Source: Eubacterium sp. 1001713B170207_170306_E7
Lineage (GTDB): Bacteria > Bacillota > Clostridia > Eubacteriales > Eubacteriaceae
Assembly: GCF_015547515.1 (NCBI RefSeq)
Contig: NZ_JADMVE010000003.1
Coordinates: 62,001 to 126,000 of the forward strand
Direction: 5' to 3'
Length of the DNA stretch: 64,000 nt
A model generated the notes under the pieces. That model was not told the origin of the DNA. It worked only from the letters and a program-made list of their open reading frames with translations, and searched no databases. Below are positions 54,964 through 63,609 of this stretch, piece by piece; the stretch's first letter is position 1; every line of letters begins with the position of its first letter. The position numbers were made by a program, and so were the translations under genes.

Positions 54964-55641
54964 ATGAGAGAAGTTTACAATGAAGAATTAAAAACCATAA
55001 AAAATGAAATTCTATTAATGTCTTCCCAGGCAGAACGAATGCTGTCGGACTCGATTACAGCGCTGGAAGAACAGAATGTCAAGCTGGCCAGAAGCGTGAT
55101 CAGCCGGGATGATATTGTGGATTTAAAGGAAATCCAGCTCCAGCAGATTGTCAGCGAGGTGATCGCAAGACAGCAGCCGGTCGCCGGAGATTTAAGAAGG
55201 CTTTCCTCCACCTATAAAATTATTACAAACCTTGAAAGAATCGCTGATCTGGCGGTAAATATCTGCCAGAAGGTGATCTGCCTGCGCAAGGAAGAATACT
55301 ATAAAAAGCTCGATAATATTCCACAGATGGCAAAAATGGTCGAAGATCAGCTGAAAATGTGTATCCAGGCTTATATTGATGAGGATATCAGCAGAATGGA
55401 CGATGTGATCCGTTATGAGGATGAGATCGACCGTCTGAACAATACGCTGCACAGCGATTGTATTGCAGAGATTAACAAAAATCCGGAAATGGCGCTTCAG
55501 GCCATGAGCTTTTCCTTTATCGGAAGCCATTTGGAAAGAATTGGCGATCATGCCACCAATATTTTTGAGACTGTGTATTTTATCGTTACCGGAAATTATA
55601 TGGATTTTAATGACTTAAACACCCTTCCTGAGGACGAATAA
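54964..55641 (+). CDS. phoU: Phosphate signalling protein PhoU
   Basis: 225 residues from the ATG at 54964 (AAAGGAG, 6 nt). Two PhoU three-helix repeats: MSSQAERMLSDSITALEEQN... with DIVDLKEIQLQQIVSEVIARQQPVAGDLRR, and a second set with ERIGDHATNIFETVYFIVTG. Links Pst activity to PhoR/PhoP signalling. Last gene of the operon. Confidence 0.96.
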   Translation: MREVYNEELKTIKNEILLMSSQAERMLSDSITALEEQNVKLARSVISRDDIVDLKEIQLQQIVSEVIARQQPVAGDLRRLSSTYKIITNLERIADLAVNICQKVICLRKEEYYKKLDNIPQMAKMVEDQLKMCIQAYIDEDISRMDDVIRYEDEIDRLNNTLHSDCIAEINKNPEMALQAMSFSFIGSHLERIGDHATNIFETVYFIVTGNYMDFNDLNTLPEDE

Positions 55642-55665
55642 GCCTCAGGCTTTGCTAAGACCATA

Positions 55666-55700
55666 AGACCAGTGCCGCTTCCCGCGCTGGTCTTTTTCTT
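55666..55700 (+). terminator. Terminator of the pst operon
   Basis: AGACCAGtGC and GCgCTGGTCT stem, 8-nt loop, TTTTCTT tail. Confidence 0.85.
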
Positions 55701-55725
55701 ATTTATGCAAAATAATCAAAGAATC

Positions 55726-55754
55726 TTGACGTGGAGAATCGCGCCTGATATAAT
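55726..55754 (+). promoter_or_regulatory. Promoter of the riboswitch-controlled surface operon
   Basis: TTGACG, 17-bp spacer, TATAAT. Confidence 0.82.
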
Positions 55755-55802
55755 GAGTTATAGTCTATACTGATTTTAATTTAATAATGTTTTTAATACA
55801 TA

Positions 55803-55885
55803 AAAAGGGCAAATCTGCTGAAAGGCAGAGACGCAAAACTAAAGGGCCTAAAACCGCTAAGCGGTAACGGCAGCCAGCTGCTATG
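55803..55885 (+). promoter_or_regulatory. Cyclic di-GMP-I riboswitch (GEMM)
   Basis: The core reads GGGCAAAtc, a hairpin capped by GAAA (TGC-tGAAAG-GCA), GACGCAAA, GGGCCTAA, then CCGC/GCGG and CGGCAGCC. GGGCAAA, GACGCAAA and GGCCTAA in this order, with the GAAA tetraloop, are the class I signature. The GGCAGCC arm can pair with GGCTGC in the terminator that follows, giving a clear route for ligand-dependent switching. The sign (on or off) is not decided from sequence. Confidence 0.9.
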
Positions 55886-55912
55886 GAAATCCATCATTAC
55901 AGATGGCTCTTG

Positions 55913-55946
55913 AATGGCTGCGCCTTTTTGCAGCCATTTTTTATTT
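55913..55946 (+). terminator. Riboswitch expression-platform terminator
   Basis: AATGGCTGC and GCAGCCATT stem, 8-nt loop, T6 tail, located between the aptamer and the peptidase gene. Confidence 0.88.
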
Positions 55947-56002
55947 AAAAAAACAGTGTTTGATGAAAGATCATTTATTTAGAAAATGAAAGGAAAAAGA
56001 AC

Positions 56003-59000
56003 ATGAAAAAATGGTTAGCTTGTTTTATGTCAGTTGTGATGCTGTTTGCGAGCTTTCCGGTATCCATTCTCGCAGAGGAAGCCACACAGGAAGCCCCGGC
56101 TGAAATAACTGAGAATGATATCGTGACAGAAAATCGGGAAGAAGACGGGCCGGAAGAGGACGCAGGGTCTGCTTTTTCTGCGGATGCTGAAGTTTTGGAG
56201 CCTCTGGCGGAAAGCGAAGAGGATACTGCGATCCGCGCTGGCGGGCCTGCAGAGCTTGTGGGGAATATAGAGGTGGAAATACACTTTGCCCAGCCAAGAA
56301 CAAAGCTGCTTGAGACCGCAGTCCTGACGCTGACATCCGAAGATGGCACGGCAAAGGAAATTTCGCTGAAAGATATTGTGAATGAAAAAACCTCGACTGA
56401 TTTTGGCGGCCGAAATATTCAATATAAGACATTGCTTTTTGACAAGGCTGCCGACAACGGGGACAGCAGCAATGTTTTTTATGATGCGCAGAATCCGGAC
56501 GCGAGGGTTTATTTTGCCAATGTCAATTTTTATCATCTGCCCGTTGGTGATTATTCGTTAACCTTTTCGGATAAGGGTATGGTATCAGCCCAGGCTCAGG
56601 TAAGTCTTCAGGGGAGTTCTAAGCGCGTCGAATTTATGGGCGGCGCTATTTTAACCGGAGATGTAGACCAAAACGGTACCATCGACGATGCCGACTACGA
56701 TGCTGTGTTGGGAAAGCTGGGCTCTTCCGAAAAAGATTATGATTTGAACGGAGACGGAAGTGTCGATATTGTCGATCTGGTCTACCTGCAGGAAAATATG
56801 GGCGCGGCCTATGATCCTGAGAAGGTACAAATCAGCGATACGTCTCCGATTGTAGATCCGGGAAATGTGGTGGTTGAAAAAAACGAAGCAAACCCTGTCA
56901 CAGTAAAAAGCGGCGATATTGCCCAGCTTTTCAGCACAGCTTCCGACCAGGCGGCTTCAGTCCAGTTTGCCAAAGAAAATGAAGGTGTGATTTCTGAGGA
57001 TGAACCGCTGGAGATTCCACTTGTCATGCAGGAACCAGTTGTGGCGACAGAGCTGCGGATTGCTCCCAGCGAGCTTGGCCTTGAAAACGCCCCGAAAAAG
57101 GGCAGGATTGAAATTATCGACGACCAGGGGACGGAAGCGCTTTATGATTTTGACCTCCAGGACAAGGTGGATTATCTCTTTTTAACGGATGAAGCTTCCC
57201 CATCGACCATTGTCATTAACCTGAATAAACAGGTCGCCATCAAAAAGGTTACCATCTTTGTGACAGAGACCAACAGGGCGAGCAGCAATCTGGTGGAAAT
57301 TTCAAAGGTCGAGTTTTTAAATAATACCAAAGATAAAATTGTCGAGCAGGTCACGAGCATACCCACAAATGTCAGGGTGGCTTCTGGCAATGAAAGCCTG
57401 ACGGTCAGCTGGGAGGCGCAGGCCAATGTGACCGGCTATGAAGTGAAGATGAGCTTCATAAACCCCAAAACCGGTAAAAATGAAACCACATTGACTCCGG
57501 TGGACGGAACCTCTCTGACTGTCAGCGATTTAATCAATTTTGTGGCATATACTATTTCGGTCCAGTCGGTTAACCGCTCTGAAAGTGGAAACTGGGAAAG
57601 TGGTTTCAGCGCGCCGGTTATCGGAACGCCTATGCCAACCTCAGTGCCTGAAAGACCAGAGGGTATAACCCTGAAGGGCGGGTACCGCCAAATCACGGTC
57701 AACTGGGAAAAACAGAAGAATTCTACGGGCTACAATGTCTATTACCGTGAAAAAGGACAAGGGGAATACACAAAGGCCGGGGATTTAAGCGGCACCAGCT
57801 ACGTGATTGAGAATCTTAAGGACCAGTCGGAATATGAGGTTTACCTGACCGGTTATAACGCCATCGGCGAGGGCGCGAAATCACCGGTATATACCTGCGC
57901 CACCGAATCCATTGAACCGCCGGTTACCTCAAACTATAAACTGATCAACCGGGCCGGGGAGGTAAATCAGCCGACTGCCCATATTAAGGACGTCACCTAT
58001 CCTTATTTAAAAGAGAGTGATTACGAAAAGGCTTTCGATAAATTTGATATTGTGGATAATGATTACACCTCATACTGGAACTATGGTGGCTGGAATGCCG
58101 GCGGCTGGTCGGGCACGCTTCAGGCGCCTGTCGTCGAATTTGACCAGACCTATGAGATGAATGATATTGTGCTGGTGCGCGGCGAGGGCGAACCGAGTAC
58201 ATACAACGCTTATATGAAAATCCGCTGGTGGGATGAAAACGGACAGGTCTATAATCTGAATATTGGCAATGACTTTGCGGTTCAGTCCAAGAAAAGCACG
58301 AATGGCAAGGAATATTACCGTATCCGTCTGAATGAAAAAATCAAGCCTGCTAAAATTCAGATTAATCCGGCGCTTTACTGGGCCGGCGCACCCAACGCGC
58401 GCTGCCGGATTTCGGAAATAAAATTTTATGAGTACGACAGTCTGGCAGATGAGACCAGCGCCCTGTTTATGGACGATCTGCATGTGGAACTGAAAGACAG
58501 CGTGACCATGGCGTATGTGGATAAGCTCATTGAGCGCGCCAATACACCAGACCCAGTCAGCGGTGAGTTCCATCCGGATAAGGATTCCATTCTTTCTGAA
58601 CTGACGCTGGCAAAAGCTATTTTGAGTGAAACGAATATTGACGATACGGTTCTGGTGGACCAGAACGTATCAAACGCCAAAAATGGAAACCTGGGCTTTG
58701 CAATGGCCCTGAATGACTTCCAGCCTCTGGGTCTGGCGGCCAGAGCGGGAGACACCATCAATGTCTATGTGGGGACAGAGGGAAATGTCCTGCCGCAGCT
58801 TGTTTATACCCAGTATCACCCGGATGTTAAAACAGGGTGGAGCAAAACCGTTAGCCTGAAGAAGGGCAAGAATGAAATTACCCTCGACCAGATCGGCGGG
58901 GAAGACAGCGAACGCGGTGGCGCGCTGTATATCCGTTATCCCAATGCCAGCCCGTCCGGTAGGGACATCAAGGTGAGAGTAGCGGGCGCCACAAAGGTTC

Positions 59001-61240
59001 CCTGCTTAAATCTGACGGGTGTTACAGATGAAAATGAAGCAAAAGACGCGATTCAGTCCTATGTTAAGGAGCTGAAGGACTTTGTTGCCAGGGTACCGGA
59101 GCTGTACGCAGGCGAGGACTCGAAATACCAATGGGATAAAAAGTCCAGTGTCTATAATAGTACAGACATTATGACAGACCAGATGCTGTTGTCCGTGCCG
59201 GCGACAGCTGTGCTGGAGGCCCTATCCGGTTCCGAAAGCGAACAGATTGAGCAGCTCTATCAGAACAGCCTGGCCATGGAGCAGCTGATGGACATCACTT
59301 ATCAGTCCAAGGGGCTGTCCCGAGACGCGAAAGACGCAAAGGACAAATGGCCTGGTTCCAGAATTAACATTCGTTATACCCGCATGTTTACCGGTGCTTT
59401 TATGTACGCGACCGGCCAGCATATCGGTATTGAGTATGGCTCTGTCGGCGGCATGACCCACGGGGAGCCGCATACAAAACAGGCCGACGGAACCATGAGC
59501 GGCGGAAAGCTTTATGGCTGGGGCATCGCCCATGAAATCGGGCATGTGACCGATGAGGGAGATATGGTATACGGCGAGACCTCCAATAATATTCTGTCTC
59601 AGCTGGTTAAAACCTTTGATGAAAAAGAAGCCGCACGTGCGGACTATCCCGCGATATATCAAAAGGTTACATCCGGTACAAAGGGCTACGCGAGCAATGT
59701 CTTCACACAGCTTGGCATGTTCTGGCAGCTGCATCTGGCTTACGACGATACCTATAACAATCTCGATGATTCCAACAGCTTCTATGGCCGCATGTACCAG
59801 AATTACCGGAGAAACACGGTAAAGACAGACAAGGATAACCTGTTAATCCGGATGGCGAGCGATACAGCGCAGAAGGATTTGACCGCCTACTTTGAAAAAT
59901 GGGGCTTGACGCCAAACGATGAAACCATCGCCTATGTGAGCAAATACCCCAAAGAGGAGCGGGCCATCTACTATCTGAACGATAACGCAAGACATAAACG
60001 CATTGAAAAAGCGCCGGCAATGGACAAGAATACCAAGGTCGAAGCCACGCTGAACCATAGCGTGGAAAATGGAAAGGATCCAAAACAGGTTACCTTTAAT
60101 TTAGGCGTAAACAAAAATCCCGAAACGATTTTAGGCTATGAAATTATCCGAAACGGTGAGGCGGTTGGCTTTACAACCGACACTACCTACACAGATGTGG
60201 TATCCTCCGTGAACAACCGCGTGCTGAGATATGAGGTGGTCGCCTATGACAATTACCTGAACAAAACCGAGGCCCTGGCCTTGGAACCGATCAAAATCCA
60301 GCACGATGGCAGCATTGCCAAAACAAAATGGACCATGGATACAGATATGACCTCGGAAGGGGATACTTACATTGAGGACTGTACAGGCTCAGGCTTAAAC
60401 CATCCGGCCCTGGCCAGTCTTTATGACGATGATTACAGCAACCTTTATCAGGGAGTAAAAGGCACCGGCAATGCACAGATTACCATTAATCTGCATGAAA
60501 ATATGCCCGTTGTCGGGTTTAAATACACAGCGGCTGTCGAGGACGGAGCCCTTGTGGAAAATACCATTAAAGGCTACACCATCCAGGTAAGCGAGGATGG
60601 CTCCAACTGGCAGGATGCCGCGAAGGGGAGCTTCGTGCTAACGGCTGAAAACCGCGAAGCGAAGGTTTACTTTAACGAAAAAGACCAGGAAGGTGCGAAT
60701 CAGCTGATTACCTACCGCGCAGAATATATGCGTATCATCGCAAATGGCGCGTCTGGCATAAGCGCGGCAGAATTTGACATTATCGGACCGCCGGGAGATA
60801 ACGTAGAGCTTGAACAGAGTGGCATAGGACTGTTGGAGGCGGATTTCGTCTATGATCCGGCTCAGCCCGCCATCAAAGCAGGCTCGCTCATCTTTACCGG
60901 CAGCTACCGCGGTCATCCGGGCTTTAACGCCATACTGCTGAAGGATCAGGACGGCAACAACGTTGTCGGCAAAAATAATAAAGCCGCAAGTATCTTTATG
61001 GCAAACATACCGGGAAACGGCAATGTCGGCGAAATCAGCCAGGGTAACTGGATTTACTGGATTGACAAGGACCAGCTGGATATGAAAAAGCTCCCCAAAA
61101 CCGTCAGGGTTGAGCTGTACCGCGTCAACAATATGGAAACCAACGAAGGCCAGCGGCTGACAAGCGACACCTTTGCTGTGGCATTACCCGACAGCCTGCC
61201 GAGTATCAGGCTGACCGATGGACAGATACCAGAGAAATAG
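56003..61240 (+). CDS. Secreted M60-type metallopeptidase with dockerin, FN3 and F5/8C-like domains
   Basis: 1745 residues. Signal peptide 1-25. Dockerin-like pair of calcium loops at about 219-272 (DVDQNGTIDDADYD and DLNGDGSVDIVD). Two fibronectin III domains (about 451-540 and 546-638), a discoidin-like carbohydrate-binding domain (about 643-812), the M60/enhancin-type catalytic region (about 896-1333) with HEIGH at 1177-1181 and likely third zinc ligand Glu1192, and a second F5/8C-like domain (about 1436-1596). Such enzymes cleave mucin-type glycoproteins. No wall-anchor motif at its C-terminus. Controlled by the c-di-GMP riboswitch upstream. Confidence 0.9.
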   Translation: MKKWLACFMSVVMLFASFPVSILAEEATQEAPAEITENDIVTENREEDGPEEDAGSAFSADAEVLEPLAESEEDTAIRAGGPAELVGNIEVEIHFAQPRTKLLETAVLTLTSEDGTAKEISLKDIVNEKTSTDFGGRNIQYKTLLFDKAADNGDSSNVFYDAQNPDARVYFANVNFYHLPVGDYSLTFSDKGMVSAQAQVSLQGSSKRVEFMGGAILTGDVDQNGTIDDADYDAVLGKLGSSEKDYDLNGDGSVDIVDLVYLQENMGAAYDPEKVQISDTSPIVDPGNVVVEKNEANPVTVKSGDIAQLFSTASDQAASVQFAKENEGVISEDEPLEIPLVMQEPVVATELRIAPSELGLENAPKKGRIEIIDDQGTEALYDFDLQDKVDYLFLTDEASPSTIVINLNKQVAIKKVTIFVTETNRASSNLVEISKVEFLNNTKDKIVEQVTSIPTNVRVASGNESLTVSWEAQANVTGYEVKMSFINPKTGKNETTLTPVDGTSLTVSDLINFVAYTISVQSVNRSESGNWESGFSAPVIGTPMPTSVPERPEGITLKGGYRQITVNWEKQKNSTGYNVYYREKGQGEYTKAGDLSGTSYVIENLKDQSEYEVYLTGYNAIGEGAKSPVYTCATESIEPPVTSNYKLINRAGEVNQPTAHIKDVTYPYLKESDYEKAFDKFDIVDNDYTSYWNYGGWNAGGWSGTLQAPVVEFDQTYEMNDIVLVRGEGEPSTYNAYMKIRWWDENGQVYNLNIGNDFAVQSKKSTNGKEYYRIRLNEKIKPAKIQINPALYWAGAPNARCRISEIKFYEYDSLADETSALFMDDLHVELKDSVTMAYVDKLIERANTPDPVSGEFHPDKDSILSELTLAKAILSETNIDDTVLVDQNVSNAKNGNLGFAMALNDFQPLGLAARAGDTINVYVGTEGNVLPQLVYTQYHPDVKTGWSKTVSLKKGKNEITLDQIGGEDSERGGALYIRYPNASPSGRDIKVRVAGATKVPCLNLTGVTDENEAKDAIQSYVKELKDFVARVPELYAGEDSKYQWDKKSSVYNSTDIMTDQMLLSVPATAVLEALSGSESEQIEQLYQNSLAMEQLMDITYQSKGLSRDAKDAKDKWPGSRINIRYTRMFTGAFMYATGQHIGIEYGSVGGMTHGEPHTKQADGTMSGGKLYGWGIAHEIGHVTDEGDMVYGETSNNILSQLVKTFDEKEAARADYPAIYQKVTSGTKGYASNVFTQLGMFWQLHLAYDDTYNNLDDSNSFYGRMYQNYRRNTVKTDKDNLLIRMASDTAQKDLTAYFEKWGLTPNDETIAYVSKYPKEERAIYYLNDNARHKRIEKAPAMDKNTKVEATLNHSVENGKDPKQVTFNLGVNKNPETILGYEIIRNGEAVGFTTDTTYTDVVSSVNNRVLRYEVVAYDNYLNKTEALALEPIKIQHDGSIAKTKWTMDTDMTSEGDTYIEDCTGSGLNHPALASLYDDDYSNLYQGVKGTGNAQITINLHENMPVVGFKYTAAVEDGALVENTIKGYTIQVSEDGSNWQDAAKGSFVLTAENREAKVYFNEKDQEGANQLITYRAEYMRIIANGASGISAAEFDIIGPPGDNVELEQSGIGLLEADFVYDPAQPAIKAGSLIFTGSYRGHPGFNAILLKDQDGNNVVGKNNKAASIFMANIPGNGNVGEISQGNWIYWIDKDQLDMKKLPKTVRVELYRVNNMETNEGQRLTSDTFAVALPDSLPSIRLTDGQIPEK

Positions 61241-61250
61241 GAGAGCAGGA

Positions 61251-62006
61251 ATGAAGAAAAATAAAAAACTGAGAAAATTAGGGTTAAGCTGCCTGGCAGC
61301 CCTTATGATAATCCTTTTTTCAATGCCGGTCATGGCAGCGGACAACAGCCCTGAGCTGCTGGTCACAAAGGGAGAAAATGCCAATGAAGTGAATCTTTCT
61401 CTGACGAATTTTGGGGATAAAGCCATTAAAGGCTTTTCCCTTGCGTTAAAGATAACTGGCGGAGATGCGGCTTTTACCGGAGCCATTGAGGCGGGGAGCG
61501 CTTTGAACACAGAAGATACCCGTGTAAAACTACGGACAGAGAACGATGGCAGAGAAGCCACGCTGGTGGTTACCAGAAATGGACAGCTGCCGACCGGCCG
61601 TATTGATATCGGCACCCTGAAGGTTAAGGGAAAAAGCGGCGAAAAGTACAGGATTGAGGCCAGCGGCCTTGAGATGGTAAGTGTCGATGATTATCAGAAG
61701 GATACAGTCGAAATGGTGGAAATGGATAAAAACTCTGAGGATGGCCTGGTCATTGAGCGTCAGGACACAGAAGATCCCGATAAAAAACCGGATGCCACGC
61801 CAGAGACTCCGGAAGTAACCCCGGGTGAAGTGGATTCGGCTCATCCGGAAAATCCGGACGGTTCGTCACCTGCCAGGCCTTACGGTCTGGCAAACCCCTC
61901 CACCGGCGTCATCACAGACCCGAACGCCGCGGCATTTGTGTCGGCGGGCATACTTATTGTGATGCTGGCCGGTATGGCGGCTTTTAAACGCAAAAGGTTC
62001 TTATAA
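61251..62006 (+). CDS. Sortase-anchored, cohesin-like surface protein
   Basis: 251 residues from the ATG at 61251 (GGAGAGCAGGA). Signal peptide 1-29, a beta-rich domain (about 32-160) with alternating hydrophobic strands resembling a cohesin-type fold, an acidic/proline linker (165-210), sorting signal NPSTG at 215-219, hydrophobic helix and KRKR tail. It is 10 bp after the peptidase gene and shares its riboswitch. The dockerin on the peptidase and this anchored domain suggest non-covalent display of the enzyme on the wall (inference; cohesin identity is weak). Confidence 0.75.
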   Translation: MKKNKKLRKLGLSCLAALMIILFSMPVMAADNSPELLVTKGENANEVNLSLTNFGDKAIKGFSLALKITGGDAAFTGAIEAGSALNTEDTRVKLRTENDGREATLVVTRNGQLPTGRIDIGTLKVKGKSGEKYRIEASGLEMVSVDDYQKDTVEMVEMDKNSEDGLVIERQDTEDPDKKPDATPETPEVTPGEVDSAHPENPDGSSPARPYGLANPSTGVITDPNAAAFVSAGILIVMLAGMAAFKRKRFL

Positions 62007-62017
62007 AAAAACAGAAA

Positions 62018-62060
62018 CAAAAATCCCGCTGACAAACGCAGCGGGATTTTTGTTTTTTTT
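62018..62060 (+). terminator. Terminator of the surface-protein operon
   Basis: AAAAATCCCGCT and AGCGGGATTTTT stem, 9-nt loop, then a T-rich run. Confidence 0.92.
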
Positions 62061-62171
62061 GAGAAATTGATTAATCTTTTCAGGCATTAAAGCTAGAAAA
62101 AGGGAGGACGGTATTAATAAATAATACACTGTATTTTAATAAATATTGGGAACAGTTTAGTTTGTTTGGGG

Positions 62172-62197
62172 AAAGGGGTGTTACACACCACCCCTTT
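62172..62197. other. Inverted repeat in the 628-bp gap
   Basis: AAAGGGGTG and CACCCCTTT with an 8-nt loop, no T-tract. It could be the far end of the leftward riboswitch transcript if the first terminator is read through. The flanks, 62061-62171 and 62198-62317, show nothing recognisable. Confidence 0.4.
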
Positions 62198-62317
62198 TGG
62201 CGTTTAAAATGGCAGATTTTAATCCCAAACAAGTGTCAAATATTGAGCGATGATTAAATTGTTGGAGATGTAGTTTCTGTGTTCATTGAAGTCCAACCAT
62301 GTACGGGAAGGAGGAGA

Positions 62318-62350
62318 AATAAAAAATCCTTCTCCGGGTGCGAAGAAGGA
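62318..62350 (-). terminator. Terminator of the cobalamin-riboswitch RNA
   Basis: TCCTTCTTCG and CGGAGAAGGA (one G-T pair) with a 4-nt loop, then T6 on the minus strand. CATGTAC/GTACATG flanks extend the inverted symmetry further out. Confidence 0.88.
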
Positions 62351-62418
62351 TAAAAAATACTAACACGGTACATGATAGCTCTTAAACCCTCTAAATCGGA
62401 GGTAATTAAGAATAAACT

Positions 62419-62554
62419 CCTATATAGGTCTTCTGGCTCGGCAATATCATTCCGTTTCCCTTCCCATCCGGCAGGACAGTGGATTGAAACGGGCATTTTG
62501 CCTTACAGCTGCGATTACAGCAAAGGATTTTCACCTTTTTCCCTTGAACATAGG
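62419..62554 (-). ncRNA. Cobalamin riboswitch aptamer, no gene downstream
   Basis: Minus strand: P1 CCTAT/ATAGG, then AAGGGAAaaaGGTGAAAATCC, TTTGCTGTAATCGCAGCTGTAAGGC, CCACTGTCCTGCCGGATGGGAAGG and AGCCAGAAGACC. This is the B12-box core (GGTGAAAATCC, GCTG, CTGTAA, GCCACTG-like and GGGAAGG) in the correct order. It is followed by a stem around 62372-62410 and then the terminator at 62318-62350. Downstream on this strand lie only 300 bp of non-coding DNA and the antisense of the surface-protein gene. Confidence 0.92.
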
Positions 62555-62578
62555 ATCATTCAATATTTAACTAAGGTT

Positions 62579-62607
62579 ATAATACACCAGATATGGTGGT
62601 TTGTCAA
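62579..62607 (-). promoter_or_regulatory. Promoter of the cobalamin-riboswitch RNA
   Basis: Minus strand TTGACA (62602-62607), 17-bp spacer, TATTAT (62579-62584). The transcript to the terminator would be about 255 nt. Confidence 0.85.
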
Positions 62608-62634
62608 GGGTGAAAACGAAAGAATGCTACAATA

Positions 62635-63495
62635 TTAAAAAAAGGCTAAAAAGTAACGGGCACTGCGGCCCAGTGTATGACCCTTTTTCCAGATAAAGGC
62701 GATCTGGGTCTTTAACGCTTTTGCCTCAATGTTTTTGCAGATGGTATTGGCCGAGGTGATGATCCGGCTGGCAGAGCTGGGGATAATGGCGACGCCAATG
62801 CCTGCATTGGCCCACATGAGGGAGGTCCGGGCGTCATCGTTTTTGCAGATGGCCCTGGGGGTCAGGCCCGCCGCGTCAAAGGTCCCCTCAATCAGCGTTT
62901 CAAATCGGCGGTAGTAGATGAGTGGTTTTTGGGCCAGGGCCTGAAGCGTGACCGTGTCAGAGTGAATATCCTCAAAAAAGGCCGGACTACCCACAGCGAC
63001 CATGGGCTCAGATTCCATAAAATGCGTTTCAAAGCCTTCCGAGTGGAAGGGCGTGCGGACAATACCAAGCTCGATAACGCCGGCGTTTAAAAGGTCGATG
63101 ACCTGGAAGGTAGTGCCCTCATGGAGCTCAAAGCGGATATGCGGGTGCAGCGCATGAAAGGCCGGCAGAGCCTCAGATAAAATGATGGCGCCGGACGAGG
63201 AGATGGTGCCAAGGGTAAGCGTACCCTCCAGACCATCGTGAATATCATGGAGTTCCTGGATGGTCTGGTCTGCCAGGGTGAGCAGGGTGCAGGCCTTTTC
63301 ATACAGCGCTCTGCCCGCCGCGTTCAGCGTGATTTTACGGGCGCCCCGCTCCATCAGCTTAATGCCGAGCTCAGTTTCCAGCTGTTTGATCTGCTGGCTG
63401 AGCGGAGGCTGGGAAAGGTTCAGTTTTTTAGCGGCGGCGGAGATTGTCCCCTCCTCCACCACGGTTTTAAAATAAAGCAGCTGTTTAAGATCCAT
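62635..63495 (-). CDS. LysR family transcriptional regulator
   Basis: 286 residues. HTH at the N-terminus: LLYFKTVVEEGTISAAAKKLNLSQPPLSQQIKQLETELGIKLMER. The effector domain begins LTLGTISSSGAIILSEALPAF. Divergent from the ABC exporter gene at 63610, which it probably controls. Its stop lies only 28 bp before the promoter of the riboswitch RNA on the same strand. Confidence 0.93.
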   Translation of the reverse strand: MDLKQLLYFKTVVEEGTISAAAKKLNLSQPPLSQQIKQLETELGIKLMERGARKITLNAAGRALYEKACTLLTLADQTIQELHDIHDGLEGTLTLGTISSSGAIILSEALPAFHALHPHIRFELHEGTTFQVIDLLNAGVIELGIVRTPFHSEGFETHFMESEPMVAVGSPAFFEDIHSDTVTLQALAQKPLIYYRRFETLIEGTFDAAGLTPRAICKNDDARTSLMWANAGIGVAIIPSSASRIITSANTICKNIEAKALKTQIAFIWKKGHTLGRSARYFLAFF

Positions 63496-63552
63496 GGCCG
63501 CACCTTTCTATCTGTTTTTTATATAGAAGCTATACAAACTAAATATTATTCA

Positions 63553-63582
63553 TATGGTTATTTTTATGATATCATAGCCATA
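63553..63582. promoter_or_regulatory. Inverted repeat in the LysR/ABC intergenic region
   Basis: TATGGtTAT and ATAgCCATA arms around a 12-bp centre, next to the ABC start. A candidate regulatory site for the LysR protein or another factor. No clear T-N11-A call made. Confidence 0.4.
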
Positions 63583-63609
63583 ATGAGACGTAAAGACAGG
63601 AGAACAAAA

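Noticed and set aside
62318-62420. ANTAR-binding dual hairpins after the cobalamin aptamer
   Set aside because: The two stems here have loops that do not show the AxxGxx hexaloop pattern, so an EutX-type mechanism is not supported by sequence.
62254-62496. 80-residue minus-strand open frame
   Set aside because: It runs straight through the cobalamin aptamer and the terminator; codons follow RNA structure and there is no ribosome site.
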